Source of the DNA: Eubacterium maltosivorans
Lineage (GTDB): Bacteria; Bacillota; Clostridia; Eubacteriales; Eubacteriaceae
NCBI RefSeq assembly: GCF_002441855.2
Contig: NZ_CP029487.1
Location: forward strand, 248,001 to 312,000
DNA: 64,000 nt
Reading direction: 5' to 3'
Below the pieces are notes generated by a model, which saw nothing but the letters and a program-made list of their open reading frames with translations, was not told the DNA's origin and did no database searches. Below, one piece after another: positions 35,536-43,997 of the stretch; within the stretch, counting starts at the first letter, position 1; each line of letters opens with the position of its first letter. Position numbers and translations under genes: made by a program.

Positions 35536-36855
35536 ATGGCAAAACCGATTGTCGCAGTGGTGGGACGCCCGAACGTGGGCAAATCCACCCTGTTCAACAA
35601 GCTGGTGGGCGAGCGCATCGCCATTGTGGAGGACACGCCCGGCGTTACCAGAGACCGTATCATTGCGGATGCGGAGTGGCAGAACCATCATTTTACACTC
35701 ATCGATACCGGTGGGATCGAGCCCCACACCAAGGATGATATTTTATTGCAAATGCGTGTCCAGGCCGAGCTGGCCATTGACATGGCAGATTTGATCGTGC
35801 TGCTGGTGGACGGGCGCGAGGGCATGACCGCCTCTGATCTGGAGGTGGCCAACATGATCCGTAAGCACAGCAAAAACGTTCTGCTGGCCGTTAACAAGGT
35901 GGACAGCCAGCAGCTGGAAAACAATATTTTTGAATTTTATAATCTGGGCATTGGCGAGCCCATGGCGATCTCTGCCGAGCAGGGCCTTGGTCTTGGCGAC
36001 TTTCTGGACGCGGTGATCGAGCGGGTTAAGAAAGTCTATGATGAGGACGAGCAGGAGGATGATAACCTGAAAATCGCGGTGATCGGAAAGCCAAACGCGG
36101 GCAAATCCACCCTGATCAACAAAATGCTGGGCCATGACCGGCTCATCGTCAGCGACGTACCCGGCACTACCCGTGACGCCATCGACACCGAAGTGCGCTT
36201 TAACGGCCGGGATTACACCCTCATTGACACCGCGGGGCTGCGGAAGAAAAAGAAGATCTATGAGGATATTGAGCGCTACAGCATTGTGCGCGCCATTGCC
36301 GCTGTTGACCGGAGCGATGTGGTGCTGGTGCTGATCGACGGGGAAAAGGGTGTGACGGAACAGGACGCCAAAATTGCCGGCATTGCCCACAACCGCGCCA
36401 AGCCGTCCATTATCATTGTCAACAAATGGGACATTGTGGAAAAGGACACCAAGACCATGGATAAGATGAAGCGGGAAATCCGGGATACGCTGTCTTTTAT
36501 CGACTATGCGCCTATTCTGTTTATCTCGGCCAAAACCGGGCAGCGGGTCAGCAAAATTTATGAAACCATTGATTTTGTCAAGAGTCAGACGGAAAAACGC
36601 ATTACCACCGGTAAGCTCAACGAAGCCATGACAGAATTTATTATGATGAAGCAGCCGCCAACCAAGAGCGGCCGCCGACTGAAAATTTTCTACGCCTCAC
36701 AGACTGGCGTCAATCCGCCGACCTTTGTGGTCTTTGTCAACGACGCGACGCTGATGCACTTTTCCTATCAGCGCTATCTGGAAAACAAAATCCGGGAGAC
36801 CTTTGATTTTGATGGCACACCCATCCGGTTCTTTGTGCGGGAACGAAACGACTGA
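35536..36855 (+). CDS. der: Ribosome-assembly GTPase Der (EngA)
   Basis: This 439-residue protein has two tandem GTPase domains followed by a KH-like domain. The first has GRPNVGKST, DTGGI and NKVD; the second has GKPNAGKST, DTAGL and NKWD. Der is needed for 50S subunit maturation. AAGGAGG precedes the ATG. It ends the DUF512-der operon at an intrinsic terminator. Confidence 0.96.
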   Translation: MAKPIVAVVGRPNVGKSTLFNKLVGERIAIVEDTPGVTRDRIIADAEWQNHHFTLIDTGGIEPHTKDDILLQMRVQAELAIDMADLIVLLVDGREGMTASDLEVANMIRKHSKNVLLAVNKVDSQQLENNIFEFYNLGIGEPMAISAEQGLGLGDFLDAVIERVKKVYDEDEQEDDNLKIAVIGKPNAGKSTLINKMLGHDRLIVSDVPGTTRDAIDTEVRFNGRDYTLIDTAGLRKKKKIYEDIERYSIVRAIAAVDRSDVVLVLIDGEKGVTEQDAKIAGIAHNRAKPSIIIVNKWDIVEKDTKTMDKMKREIRDTLSFIDYAPILFISAKTGQRVSKIYETIDFVKSQTEKRITTGKLNEAMTEFIMMKQPPTKSGRRLKIFYASQTGVNPPTFVVFVNDATLMHFSYQRYLENKIRETFDFDGTPIRFFVRERND

Positions 36856-36867
36856 CAGCGCTGCCGG

Positions 36868-36902
36868 CCCCCTTCACCTTAGGGTGAGGCGGGTCTTTTT
36901 TG
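36868..36902 (+). terminator. Terminator after der
   Basis: Arms at 36868-36878 and 36883-36893 pair with one C-C mismatch around a four-base loop, followed by TCTTTTTTTG. Confidence 0.75.
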
Positions 36903-36971
36903 ATTTTGCATATAGAAAGCGAGGAAAAGTAAGCTACATTGCCGTAACTGTTTTTATCCGTAAAAATATGA

Positions 36972-36977
36972 TATAAT
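36972..36977 (+). promoter_or_regulatory. -10 element before the hypothetical membrane protein gene
   Basis: TATAAT sits 52 bases upstream of the start codon. The -35 region at the right distance (TGTTTT) is poor. Confidence 0.4.
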
Positions 36978-37029
36978 AAAGATAAACTTCTGTGGACATT
37001 TGATTTGGGTTCTTTGTGTGAGGAAAGCC

Positions 37030-37842
37030 ATGAAAAAAGAAGGAAAATCAACGGTGCTGCTGATGCTGGGCGGGATTGTATTCATGATTTTGATGGACGC
37101 GGCGGGGCGTTATCTGGTGGGTGCTGGAAATGCCAACCTGTTTTTAAGGGTGCTAAAGAAGGTGCTCATTGTCATTCAGTGGGGGGGCCTTGGTTTTGGG
37201 CTGGGGCTTTTGGCGCGGGGCGTGGGTGTGAGAAGTATTGGGCTGTCCAAAGCCTACCTCCTTGGCGCGCTGACGGCCTTTTTGATGAGTGTCTTTTTCA
37301 CAAAGCTTGTGGGCATGATGCCACAGAACACCGGGGACTGGTTTGTGGAAATGAATCGGTGGGCTGCGAGCGGCCTTACGAGCTGGTTCCTGGCAATTGG
37401 GGGGCTGTTGCTGTTTCTCGGCCTGACGGCCGGCCGTGAAGGGCATAATGAAGAGGAAAAGATAATGAAGCTGGCAGTCTGTGCCCTCTTTTTCGTACTA
37501 ATGTTTCTCATTGGGCTGCTGGAATATAAGCTGTTCAGAATAAAAATAAATTATTCTGTTTATACAATGCTCAATGTGGTTCAGTTTTGCCTGTTTGGCA
37601 GCGCGGTGGAGTTAATCGCTGGATCAGACGCGGTTTTAATACCTCAAAAACCAATCAGCCTCAAGACCGGACTTATCTGCCTGGGCCTCTCGCTGGGGTG
37701 TTTTTTCCTGCCAAACGTGTTCCTGTTCTTTTTCAGATACATGGGTGTTCTGAGATTGAGCGCCAATTACATGCCATTTATGCTTACCGTATACGCCGGA
37801 CTCTTTCTTACAAAAGGGATTCAGGGGAATCGCACAGGATAA
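37030..37842 (+). CDS. Hypothetical polytopic membrane protein
   Basis: I do not recognise this family. The 270-residue product has about eight hydrophobic segments, basic residues at the start (MKKEGKST) and a charged loop (AGREGHNEEEKIMK) near residue 140 that splits it into two four-helix halves. GAGGAAAG is spaced for the ATG at 37030; the longer frame starts in leader sequence. It is monocistronic between two terminators. Base composition resembles that of its neighbours. Confidence 0.7.
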   Translation: MKKEGKSTVLLMLGGIVFMILMDAAGRYLVGAGNANLFLRVLKKVLIVIQWGGLGFGLGLLARGVGVRSIGLSKAYLLGALTAFLMSVFFTKLVGMMPQNTGDWFVEMNRWAASGLTSWFLAIGGLLLFLGLTAGREGHNEEEKIMKLAVCALFFVLMFLIGLLEYKLFRIKINYSVYTMLNVVQFCLFGSAVELIAGSDAVLIPQKPISLKTGLICLGLSLGCFFLPNVFLFFFRYMGVLRLSANYMPFMLTVYAGLFLTKGIQGNRTG

Positions 37843-37847
37843 AAGCT

Positions 37848-37876
37848 AAAAGGACCGCTTATGCGGTCCTTTTTTT
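37848..37876. terminator. Bidirectional terminator between the membrane protein gene and the cobalamin operon
   Basis: A 10-bp perfect stem (37848-37857 with 37863-37872) has A on the left and seven T on the right. Its T-run overlaps the stop codon of the minus-strand 69-residue gene. Confidence 0.88.
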
Positions 37877-38084
37877 ACGCCCAAAAATAATCCTCTTCCT
37901 CAAGCACCAGTTTAACGATCCTCAGGTTTTTGAGCTCGGGCTTCAGGGCGGTCAGCTGGTCCTTCAGGCTGTCCAGCCGGCTGTCGTCATAGACACTGGC
38001 TTTATTGATGCCGACCAGGGTGTAGGAGCCGTCTTGGGCTATTTTCAGGTAGCCATTGTCGGATTTAAAGGCGTAAAGGTTCAT
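37875..38084 (-). CDS. Small hypothetical protein, last gene of the cobalamin-riboswitch operon
   Basis: This 69-residue protein starts MNLYAFKSDNGYLKIAQDG and is soluble-looking, with a beta-rich first half and a Leu/Lys-rich helix in the second. It is not recognised. The ATG overlaps the end of the TrpD-like gene, and the ribosome site GAGGTG lies within that gene's last codons, so it is translationally coupled and belongs to the operon. A longer frame upstream is not needed. Its role is unknown. Confidence 0.65.
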   Translation of the reverse strand: MNLYAFKSDNGYLKIAQDGSYTLVGINKASVYDDSRLDSLKDQLTALKPELKNLRIVKLVLEEEDYFWA

Positions 38085-38085
38085 T

Positions 38086-39195
38086 TTACACCTCGGCAGC
38101 CTGGGCAACGGCTTTCAGTTTTGCAAGGCCGGCCTGGGGATTGCGGTTCTGGGTGGCAACCCATTTTTCCAGGGCCTTGTAGGCTTTGCCGCTTGCGATG
38201 AGCTCGTGACTGCGCATATAGCCCTCCTGAATGCTGTCGGCCTTTCCGGCAACGTAGAGGATCAGCGCGCTGTTCAGACAGACGATGTTGGCGCGGGTGG
38301 GGGTGGAGGCGCCCTTCAGGATACGGACAATGCCCTGGGCAGCCGCGTCCACAGAGTCCCAGGGGGCCAGCTCATCCAGACAGCCGGGCTCGATCCCCAG
38401 GCTTTCCGGCGTCAGGGTGCTGCGCTTTACAGTGCCGTCGGGCATCAGCTCAGCCACATGGGTGGGGCCGACGGTGGATGCCTCGTCGATACAGCCGCTG
38501 CCGGCTTCGCCATAGACGACCAGAGCGTGCTCATAGCCGATTTCGTGCATGATGTCTGGGACAAATTCCAGCATGTCCAGAGAGTAGACGCCGCGGACTG
38601 CATATTTTGGCAGGGCAGGGTTTGCCAGGGAGGCGGAGATGTTTAAAACGCTGCCAAAGGAAATCTGTGACAGTACCCGTCCGAGAGCTGTGGGGTGAAC
38701 CTCTGGGCTCATGCCGTTAAAGATGCCGATGCCCGCAGTTTCGATGCTGGCCTTTACCACGTCCACACTGCAGTCCACATCCACGCCCAGGGCTTCCACC
38801 GCGTCGATGGTGCCGCAGACAGAGGTCAGCGCCCGGGAGCCGTGCTTGGCCATGGGGACGCCGTCCGCGGCGGCGATGATGCCGGCGACGGTGCTGATGT
38901 TAAAGGTCTTGAAGGTATCCATGCCAGTGCCGCAGTTTTCCACCACGGGCACAGCGGTCTGGGGCGTGACCTTGCAGGTGTCGATTTCGTAGATGGCCTC
39001 AAAGCTGCCGGCCACCTCGGCGGCAGTCGGGCCCTTGGCGCTGAGGGCGGCCAGAAAAGCGCCCTGCTGCATGGGCGTCTGGCGGTCGCCCAGGATTTCC
39101 ATAAACATTTCCTTAGATTCTTCCTTGGTCAGATTTTCACGGTTGATGAGGCCGGTGATCACCTGGCCGTATTCTTTCATTGTAACTGCTTCCAT
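38086..39195 (-). CDS. TrpD-family phosphoribosyltransferase paralogue, non-canonical
   Basis: This 369-residue protein clearly belongs to the anthranilate phosphoribosyltransferase fold: ENCGTGMDTFKTFNIST for the PRPP loop and KHGSRALTSVCG for the substrate region. It differs from the canonical TrpD encoded at 61684-62694 where anthranilate binds: the PVRREI-x-RTIFNILGPL segment of TrpD is RVLSQISFGSVLNISASL here, so the conserved Arg pair and the NxxGPL motif are gone. With a complete trp operon in the window, tryptophan synthesis is an unlikely role. It lies 24 bases after the zinc dehydrogenase under a cobalamin riboswitch, so a role in cobamide-linked metabolism is a reasonable inference. 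GGAGG supports the start. Confidence 0.8.
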   Translation of the reverse strand: MEAVTMKEYGQVITGLINRENLTKEESKEMFMEILGDRQTPMQQGAFLAALSAKGPTAAEVAGSFEAIYEIDTCKVTPQTAVPVVENCGTGMDTFKTFNISTVAGIIAAADGVPMAKHGSRALTSVCGTIDAVEALGVDVDCSVDVVKASIETAGIGIFNGMSPEVHPTALGRVLSQISFGSVLNISASLANPALPKYAVRGVYSLDMLEFVPDIMHEIGYEHALVVYGEAGSGCIDEASTVGPTHVAELMPDGTVKRSTLTPESLGIEPGCLDELAPWDSVDAAAQGIVRILKGASTPTRANIVCLNSALILYVAGKADSIQEGYMRSHELIASGKAYKALEKWVATQNRNPQAGLAKLKAVAQAAEV

Positions 39196-39219
39196 TATTC
39201 GATTCCTCCATAGGGTGTG

Positions 39220-40257
39220 TTAATCAAAAACAACGATGGTTGAAAGGGTTTCGAGCTGCCGCACACGCTCAAGGCCGTGCGCCAGCTCCTCGAGCGGAAT
39301 GCGCTCTGTAATCAGGTCTTTTACGACCAGGCTGCCGCTCTCCAGCAGCGCCTTGGCCCGGCGGCTGTGCGCGATGCCGCACCCGTAGGCGCCGGCCATG
39401 ATCTGCTCCTTGTAATGAAGGGTATTGATCTCCGGCTGGGTGGCGCCGTCTGGGATAATGCCGCTGAAATGGCCGAAGCGTCCTCGCTTTTTCAGCGCAC
39501 GCAGGGCCAGATTCATGGCCTCCGGGGCCGCGCAGCAGGGGATGGCCGCGTCCACGCCCTTGCCGTCTGTCAGGGCCGGCAGGGCCTGACAGACGGCCTC
39601 ATAGCTTTCAAAAACGGCGTCAAAGCCCAGCTTTAACGCCCGCGCTGCCCGTTCGGGGTTGGTCTCGACCAGGAAGACCTTCTGTACCCCAAGGGCCTTT
39701 GCCACACGCAGGTTGAGGATGCCCATCCGTCCTGCGCCGATGATCAGCAGGGTATCCGAGGGCGCGAGCTTCAGTTTTTCCTGGACGTTGACGCAGCAGG
39801 AGAGGGGCTCGATAAAGGAAATTTCCTCAAAGCTCAGGGTGTCATTTTCAATGATGTTGATAATCTGGCCGCGGACGCCCTCCTCGGGGACGATCAGGTA
39901 TTCCTGGAAGCCGCCGTCATAGTTAAAGCCCATGATGCGCATATGGTCGCAGAGGTTGTCATCGCCTTCTTCGCAGTAGGCGCACCCGCCGCAGGCAATG
40001 CCCGGATGCACGTGCACCCGCTGCCCTTTCTGGTAGCCTGTGACCGCAGCGCCCACCTCGGCGATAACGCCGGAGATTTCGTGGCCCAGCACACGCGGGT
40101 ACACCAGGTCGCGCTGGCCCATGGTCAGGCATTTGAGATCGGTTTTACATAAATTGCAGGCCTTGACCTGGACGAGGACTTCGTGGTCACCGCAGGACGG
40201 AATGGCGCGTTCGGTCATTTCCAGCTCGCCGGGGCCTGTTAAAACAACTGCTTTCAT
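39220..40257 (-). CDS. Zinc-dependent alcohol dehydrogenase (MDR family)
   Basis: This 345-residue medium-chain dehydrogenase has the catalytic zinc region (ACNLCKTDL, GHEISG), the structural zinc site CGGCAYCEEGDDNLC and a Rossmann loop GAGRMG. It belongs to the threonine/sorbitol/butanediol-type group and oxidises a secondary alcohol or polyol; the substrate cannot be told. AAGGAG is spaced for the ATG at 40257; the longer frame comes from leader sequence. It is the first gene after the cobalamin riboswitch and would be switched off when cobalamin is abundant. Confidence 0.9.
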   Translation of the reverse strand: MKAVVLTGPGELEMTERAIPSCGDHEVLVQVKACNLCKTDLKCLTMGQRDLVYPRVLGHEISGVIAEVGAAVTGYQKGQRVHVHPGIACGGCAYCEEGDDNLCDHMRIMGFNYDGGFQEYLIVPEEGVRGQIINIIENDTLSFEEISFIEPLSCCVNVQEKLKLAPSDTLLIIGAGRMGILNLRVAKALGVQKVFLVETNPERAARALKLGFDAVFESYEAVCQALPALTDGKGVDAAIPCCAAPEAMNLALRALKKRGRFGHFSGIIPDGATQPEINTLHYKEQIMAGAYGCGIAHSRRAKALLESGSLVVKDLITERIPLEELAHGLERVRQLETLSTIVVFD

Positions 40258-40282
40258 TCGGTATCTCCTTATTTTTTCAAAC

Positions 40283-40525
40283 AAAAAAAGCCCGACCTTA
40301 ATCTAAGGTGCGAACTTTCCATCATTCCCACAGGCCTTTATCGCTCAGATGAAGACCGTCGACACACTTCAGGCAGGTTTTCTGACTGAGGATTCACGCC
40401 TGGCTCCCTTCCCATCCTTTCGGACAGTGGTGATGAGCCGGGCAATCCACTTACAGCGGCGGGCCCGTCTAAGAATCTCACTTAGTTCCCTATTATCTGC
40501 CATGCAGCACCTGAAATGTTTTATG
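40283..40525 (-). promoter_or_regulatory. Cobalamin riboswitch with intrinsic terminator
   Basis: On the minus strand the leader shows the cobalamin-riboswitch core: GGGAA near 40490, GCCGCTGTAAGTGG, CACCACTGTCC and the B12 box AGTCAGAAAACCTGCCT (40387-40371). A terminator follows (stem within 40315-40290, T-run 40289-40283) just before the AAGGAG of the zinc dehydrogenase gene. This layout indicates transcriptional shut-off by adenosyl- or methylcobalamin. It accounts for most of the 396 bases between 40258 and 40653. Confidence 0.93.
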
Positions 40526-40595
40526 CTTTTTTATTATCATATCACATTTGCTCCGGGTGTCAAGATAAAATGTAAAAGTTTTAATCCAAAGGTGA

Positions 40596-40601
40596 TATAA
40601 T
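40596..40601 (+). promoter_or_regulatory. -10 element before the 156-residue membrane protein gene
   Basis: TATAAT lies 52 bases before the start codon; no convincing -35 was found. Confidence 0.4.
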
Positions 40602-40653
40602 GATAGTGTTAACTGTGCGGTGACGCTATTCATAAAAACGAAGGAGGCAAAAA

Positions 40654-41124
40654 ATGGGCCATTTTGGATTTTCATACATCGGCGCGCTGTATCTGCTGAT
40701 GCTGTTTATCCCCAACCTGATCTGGACACGAAATCAGCCCGAGGGCTATGATTTTGGAAATGAGAATAAGCTGCTGCTGTGGTGCGAGCGCATCGGGCAG
40801 GTGGGGGTGAGCTGTTGTGCCCTGATCTTTACAGACTTTAACCTCCGCCCACTGACGCCCTGGAGCCTGTGGCTGGCGCTGTCCTTTGCGCTGATGCTGC
40901 TGTATGAGGGCTACTGGGTCCGGTATTTTAGGAGCGGGCGGAAGCTTAAGGATTTTTATTCGGGGTTTTGCGGTGTGCCCTTGGCGGGGGCAACGCTGCC
41001 GGTGTTTTCGTTTTTGCTTTTGGGGATCTACGGAAGGGTTTTCTGGATGGTCTTGTTTGTGGTGATTTTGGGCATTGGGCATATCGGGATTCACGGACAG
41101 CATTTCCGGGAGCTTGGGGAGTGA
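40654..41124 (+). CDS. Hypothetical four- to five-helix membrane protein
   Basis: This 156-residue protein begins MGHFGFSYIGALYLLMLFIP, then PNLIWTRNQPEGYD, and has four or five hydrophobic segments and a C-terminal GIGHIGIHGQH. I have the impression that proteins with this N-terminus are common in Clostridia, but I do not know a function. GGAGG precedes the ATG. It is monocistronic and followed by a large structured intergenic region. Confidence 0.72.
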   Translation: MGHFGFSYIGALYLLMLFIPNLIWTRNQPEGYDFGNENKLLLWCERIGQVGVSCCALIFTDFNLRPLTPWSLWLALSFALMLLYEGYWVRYFRSGRKLKDFYSGFCGVPLAGATLPVFSFLLLGIYGRVFWMVLFVVILGIGHIGIHGQHFRELGE

Positions 41125-41175
41125 CGGGTAAGCTGGGGGAAGGTCAAGGATTGCGAAAGCTGGATGCAGCTTGGC

Positions 41176-41282
41176 GCTGTCCGCGGATTAAAAACGGTCT
41201 CTCTTATGCACAAACGACAACTTTCAGAAGTCGTTTGTGAAATCGACCCGACCGTTGTTTTAATCCTCGGACAGCTTTTTTG
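41176..41282 (+). other. Large nested stem-loop ending in a T-run
   Basis: Outer arms at 41176-41199 and 41250-41275 pair over about 24 positions with small bulges. Inside lies a perfect 10-bp hairpin (41209-41218 with 41230-41239). A T-run follows at 41276-41281. It lies 52 bases after the membrane protein gene and could be an unusually long terminator, a small RNA or a mobile-element remnant. No protein gene was found in 41125-41477. Confidence 0.7.
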
Positions 41283-41422
41283 TACAATCCATTGACTTAA
41301 AAGCGGCATCGCGCCTTTGGTATTTGCGGGCGGCGGTCTGCCTCTTTTTAGTGCGGCATCCTCTCTTTTTTTAATAAACTAAATTTAATCCAGATTTTAC
41401 ATGCCTTTAACACAACATATGC

Positions 41423-41452
41423 TATAATCATATTATGTTACGGATTATGTTA
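41423..41452 (+). promoter_or_regulatory. -10 element and adjacent direct repeat before the PhoB-like gene
   Basis: TATAAT (41423-41428) is followed at once by two copies of ATTATGTTA (41432-41440 and 41444-41452), a 12-base period. OmpR/PhoB-class regulators bind tandem direct repeats of about one helical turn, so this may be an autoregulatory operator overlapping the transcription start. Confidence 0.5.
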
Positions 41453-41477
41453 AAAGCGAGTGAAGATTGGAGCGAAA

Positions 41478-42179
41478 ATGAAAAAAATCCTGATTATAGA
41501 AGATGAACTTAATATATATGAGCTGATTAAATTCAATTTGGAAGCCCAGGGCTTTGAGGTGGCAGGGGTCCATGAGGGGGCTGGTGCGGTTGAGAAAATC
41601 GTGGATATCCGGCCAGATCTGATCATTCTGGATTTAATGCTGCCGGGCAAGGACGGGCTCACCATCTGCCGCGAGGTGCGGGCGGACAAGAACCTGTCTT
41701 ATATTCCGGTCATTATGCTCACCGCCAAGAGCGAGGAGTTCGACAAAGTCCTTGGTCTGGAGATGGGCGCGGACGATTATATGACCAAGCCCTTCAGCGT
41801 GAAGGAGCTCTATGCCCGGGTGAAGGCTGTGCTGCGGCGGACAGAGATGATCAAAAGCTCGGACGCGGAGGAGATCGCAGTGGGCAGCCTGCGCATTCTG
41901 CCAGGCTCTTTCGAGGTGTATAAAAACGGTAAGAAACTGTCGCTGACCCTGAAGGAGTACGAGCTGCTTCTGTATCTGGCCAACAATAAGAACAAGGTGC
42001 TGACCCGGGATCAGCTGCTGGATGAAATCTGGGGCTATGAGTATTATGGCGAGACCCGGACAGTGGATGTCCACATCCGCTACCTGCGGAAAAAGATTGA
42101 GGACGACCAGGAAAAATACATTGAGACTGTGCGCGGCGTGGGCTACCGCCTGGTGGAAAATCTGGAAAGCGGTCAATGA
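41478..42179 (+). CDS. PhoB/PhoP-like OmpR-family response regulator
   Basis: This 233-residue regulator has a receiver domain (acidic pair in IIEDELN, phospho-Asp in LIILDLMLPGKDG, Lys in DDYMTKPFSV) and a winged-helix domain ending TVRGVGYRLVENL. GGAG is spaced for the ATG at 41478; the frame also includes a GTG at 41460 without support. It overlaps the PhoR-like kinase by ATGA. The pair resembles PhoPR/WalRK-type systems; no phosphate genes lie nearby to decide between them. Confidence 0.9.
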   Translation: MKKILIIEDELNIYELIKFNLEAQGFEVAGVHEGAGAVEKIVDIRPDLIILDLMLPGKDGLTICREVRADKNLSYIPVIMLTAKSEEFDKVLGLEMGADDYMTKPFSVKELYARVKAVLRRTEMIKSSDAEEIAVGSLRILPGSFEVYKNGKKLSLTLKEYELLLYLANNKNKVLTRDQLLDEIWGYEYYGETRTVDVHIRYLRKKIEDDQEKYIETVRGVGYRLVENLESGQ

Positions 42180-43936
42180 AAAAGCGCATCACCATTGTCT
42201 TTTCCATCCTGATCGTGCTGGTCACAGCCTTTTCGGGCGTTTTCTCCTATGTGATTTTTAAAAACGCCTACTATGAATCCACTGAGAGAAACCTGAAAAG
42301 CAACAGCGAGTATATTGTTGAGGATTTGATGCCCGGCTACATCCGGACCGGCGACGTCGCCGGGCTGGAGCATTACGCCACCAGCACCAACCAGCGCATC
42401 AACATCATCGATGTGGAGGGGAACGTCCTGTTTGAGTCCCTGAGCGGCATTGGCTCCCTGGATAACCACCTGAGCCGGCCCGAGGTTCAGGGCGCCATGA
42501 AGGGGACGCCCACCACCTCGGTGCGCTATTCCGACACCATCATGAAGAACATGCTCTACCTGGCAGCGCCATACTATCAGGATGGGCAGATAACCCATAT
42601 TGTCAGGATCGCGGTACCCCTCGACGTCATGGAGGATGTGAGCTACAGCATTATCAACAACCTGATCTTTGTGGCCCTGGCCAGTATCCTCATCGCCATT
42701 GTGATTTTTGCGTTCCTTTTAAGCAACGAGACAAGACCCCTGGACGAGGTGACCATTTTCGCCAGAAAGATTGCCCGGGGCGATTATAAGACAAAGCTCA
42801 CCATGCTGCGGGACGATAAAATCGGCGATCTGGTCGACTCCCTGAACACCATGGCCGAGCAGCTGGACGCCTCCTTCAGCAAGATCAACCGCAAGAATAT
42901 TGAGCTTTCCTCAGTGCTGTCCAGCATGAACCAGGGCATCATCGCCGTGGACCGGGACAACAAGATCATCCTGATCAACGATACGGCCCGGGGGATTTTT
43001 AAGATCGATCTGAAAAAGGAGATAAAAGGGAAGAGCATTCTGGAGGTTTACCGGGACCCCTTTGTGTATGAGCTTCAGGACAAGCTGGCAGAGACCGAGG
43101 ACGGGCGGCTGGATTACGAAACCCGCATCGAGGACCGCGTCTACAAGGTCACAAGCTCCCAGATGCTGGACAAGGGCGACCAGACCTACAACGGTAATAT
43201 CATTATTTTAGAGGATATTACCATGATTAAGGGGCTGGAAAATATCCGCCGCGACTTTGTGGCCAATGTATCCCACGAGCTCAAAACCCCCATCACTACT
43301 ATCCGGGGCTTCATCGAGACCATTCAGGAAAACCACATCACCGACGAGGCCACCCTGAGCCGCTTTTACAGCATCATCGCCGATGAGAGTGAGCGGCTGA
43401 CCCGCCTGGTTAATGATATTCTGATTCTCTCCCACCTGGAAAACAACCAGCGCAGCGGGGAGGACAAGCGTGAGGTCATCGGCGTGAACCAGGAAATTCT
43501 GCGCATCTTTGATATGCTCAAGATGACTGCCGAGTCCAAGCGCATTGATCTGCGCTATCAGAAGGAGGGCGACATCAGCGTTATTATCAATCCCGACGAT
43601 TTCAGGCAGATGATGATCAACCTGGTGGACAATGCCATCAAATACACCGACGAGGGCGGCAGGGTGGACGTGTCGGTCTACGAAAACGGCGCGCATTTCT
43701 GCATCCTGGTAGAGGATACGGGCTGCGGCATTCCCGAGGAGGATATTCCGAGAATCTTCGAGCGCTTTTACCGCGTGGATAAGAGCCGCTCCAAGGAAAA
43801 CGGCGGCACCGGCCTGGGCCTGGCCATTGTCAAACACATTGTCCAGAATAACCGGGGCGCCATCGAGGTGACCAGCTCGGTGGGGATTGGCACCACCTTT
43901 AAGGTGACCCTGCCCAAAAACTGCGAAGCCCTTTAG
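42176..43936 (+). CDS. PhoR-like sensor histidine kinase with HAMP and PAS
   Basis: This 586-residue kinase has two membrane helices (about residues 6-28 and 160-182) around an extracytoplasmic sensor, a HAMP segment (RDDKIGDLVDSLNTMAEQL), a PAS domain (DNKIILINDTARGIF), HisKA with H367 in NVSHELKTPITTIRGF, and an ATPase domain (NLVDNAIKYTDEGG, GGTGLGLAIVKHI). The domain order is that of PhoR/WalK-type kinases. It is translationally coupled to its regulator. No strong terminator follows, only a weak AGCC/GGCT hairpin. Confidence 0.92.
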   Translation: MKKRITIVFSILIVLVTAFSGVFSYVIFKNAYYESTERNLKSNSEYIVEDLMPGYIRTGDVAGLEHYATSTNQRINIIDVEGNVLFESLSGIGSLDNHLSRPEVQGAMKGTPTTSVRYSDTIMKNMLYLAAPYYQDGQITHIVRIAVPLDVMEDVSYSIINNLIFVALASILIAIVIFAFLLSNETRPLDEVTIFARKIARGDYKTKLTMLRDDKIGDLVDSLNTMAEQLDASFSKINRKNIELSSVLSSMNQGIIAVDRDNKIILINDTARGIFKIDLKKEIKGKSILEVYRDPFVYELQDKLAETEDGRLDYETRIEDRVYKVTSSQMLDKGDQTYNGNIIILEDITMIKGLENIRRDFVANVSHELKTPITTIRGFIETIQENHITDEATLSRFYSIIADESERLTRLVNDILILSHLENNQRSGEDKREVIGVNQEILRIFDMLKMTAESKRIDLRYQKEGDISVIINPDDFRQMMINLVDNAIKYTDEGGRVDVSVYENGAHFCILVEDTGCGIPEEDIPRIFERFYRVDKSRSKENGGTGLGLAIVKHIVQNNRGAIEVTSSVGIGTTFKVTLPKNCEAL

Positions 43937-43997
43937 AAAGAGCCTACGGGCTGTTTCAGGCTGTTGGCAAAGTCGGCAAAGCTTTGAGCTTTGAGTC

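Noticed and set aside
38086-39195. Reading the TrpD paralogue as a decaying duplicate of trpD
   Set aside because: It is full length, well spaced in an operon with its own riboswitch, and its changes are clustered in the acceptor pocket rather than scattered.
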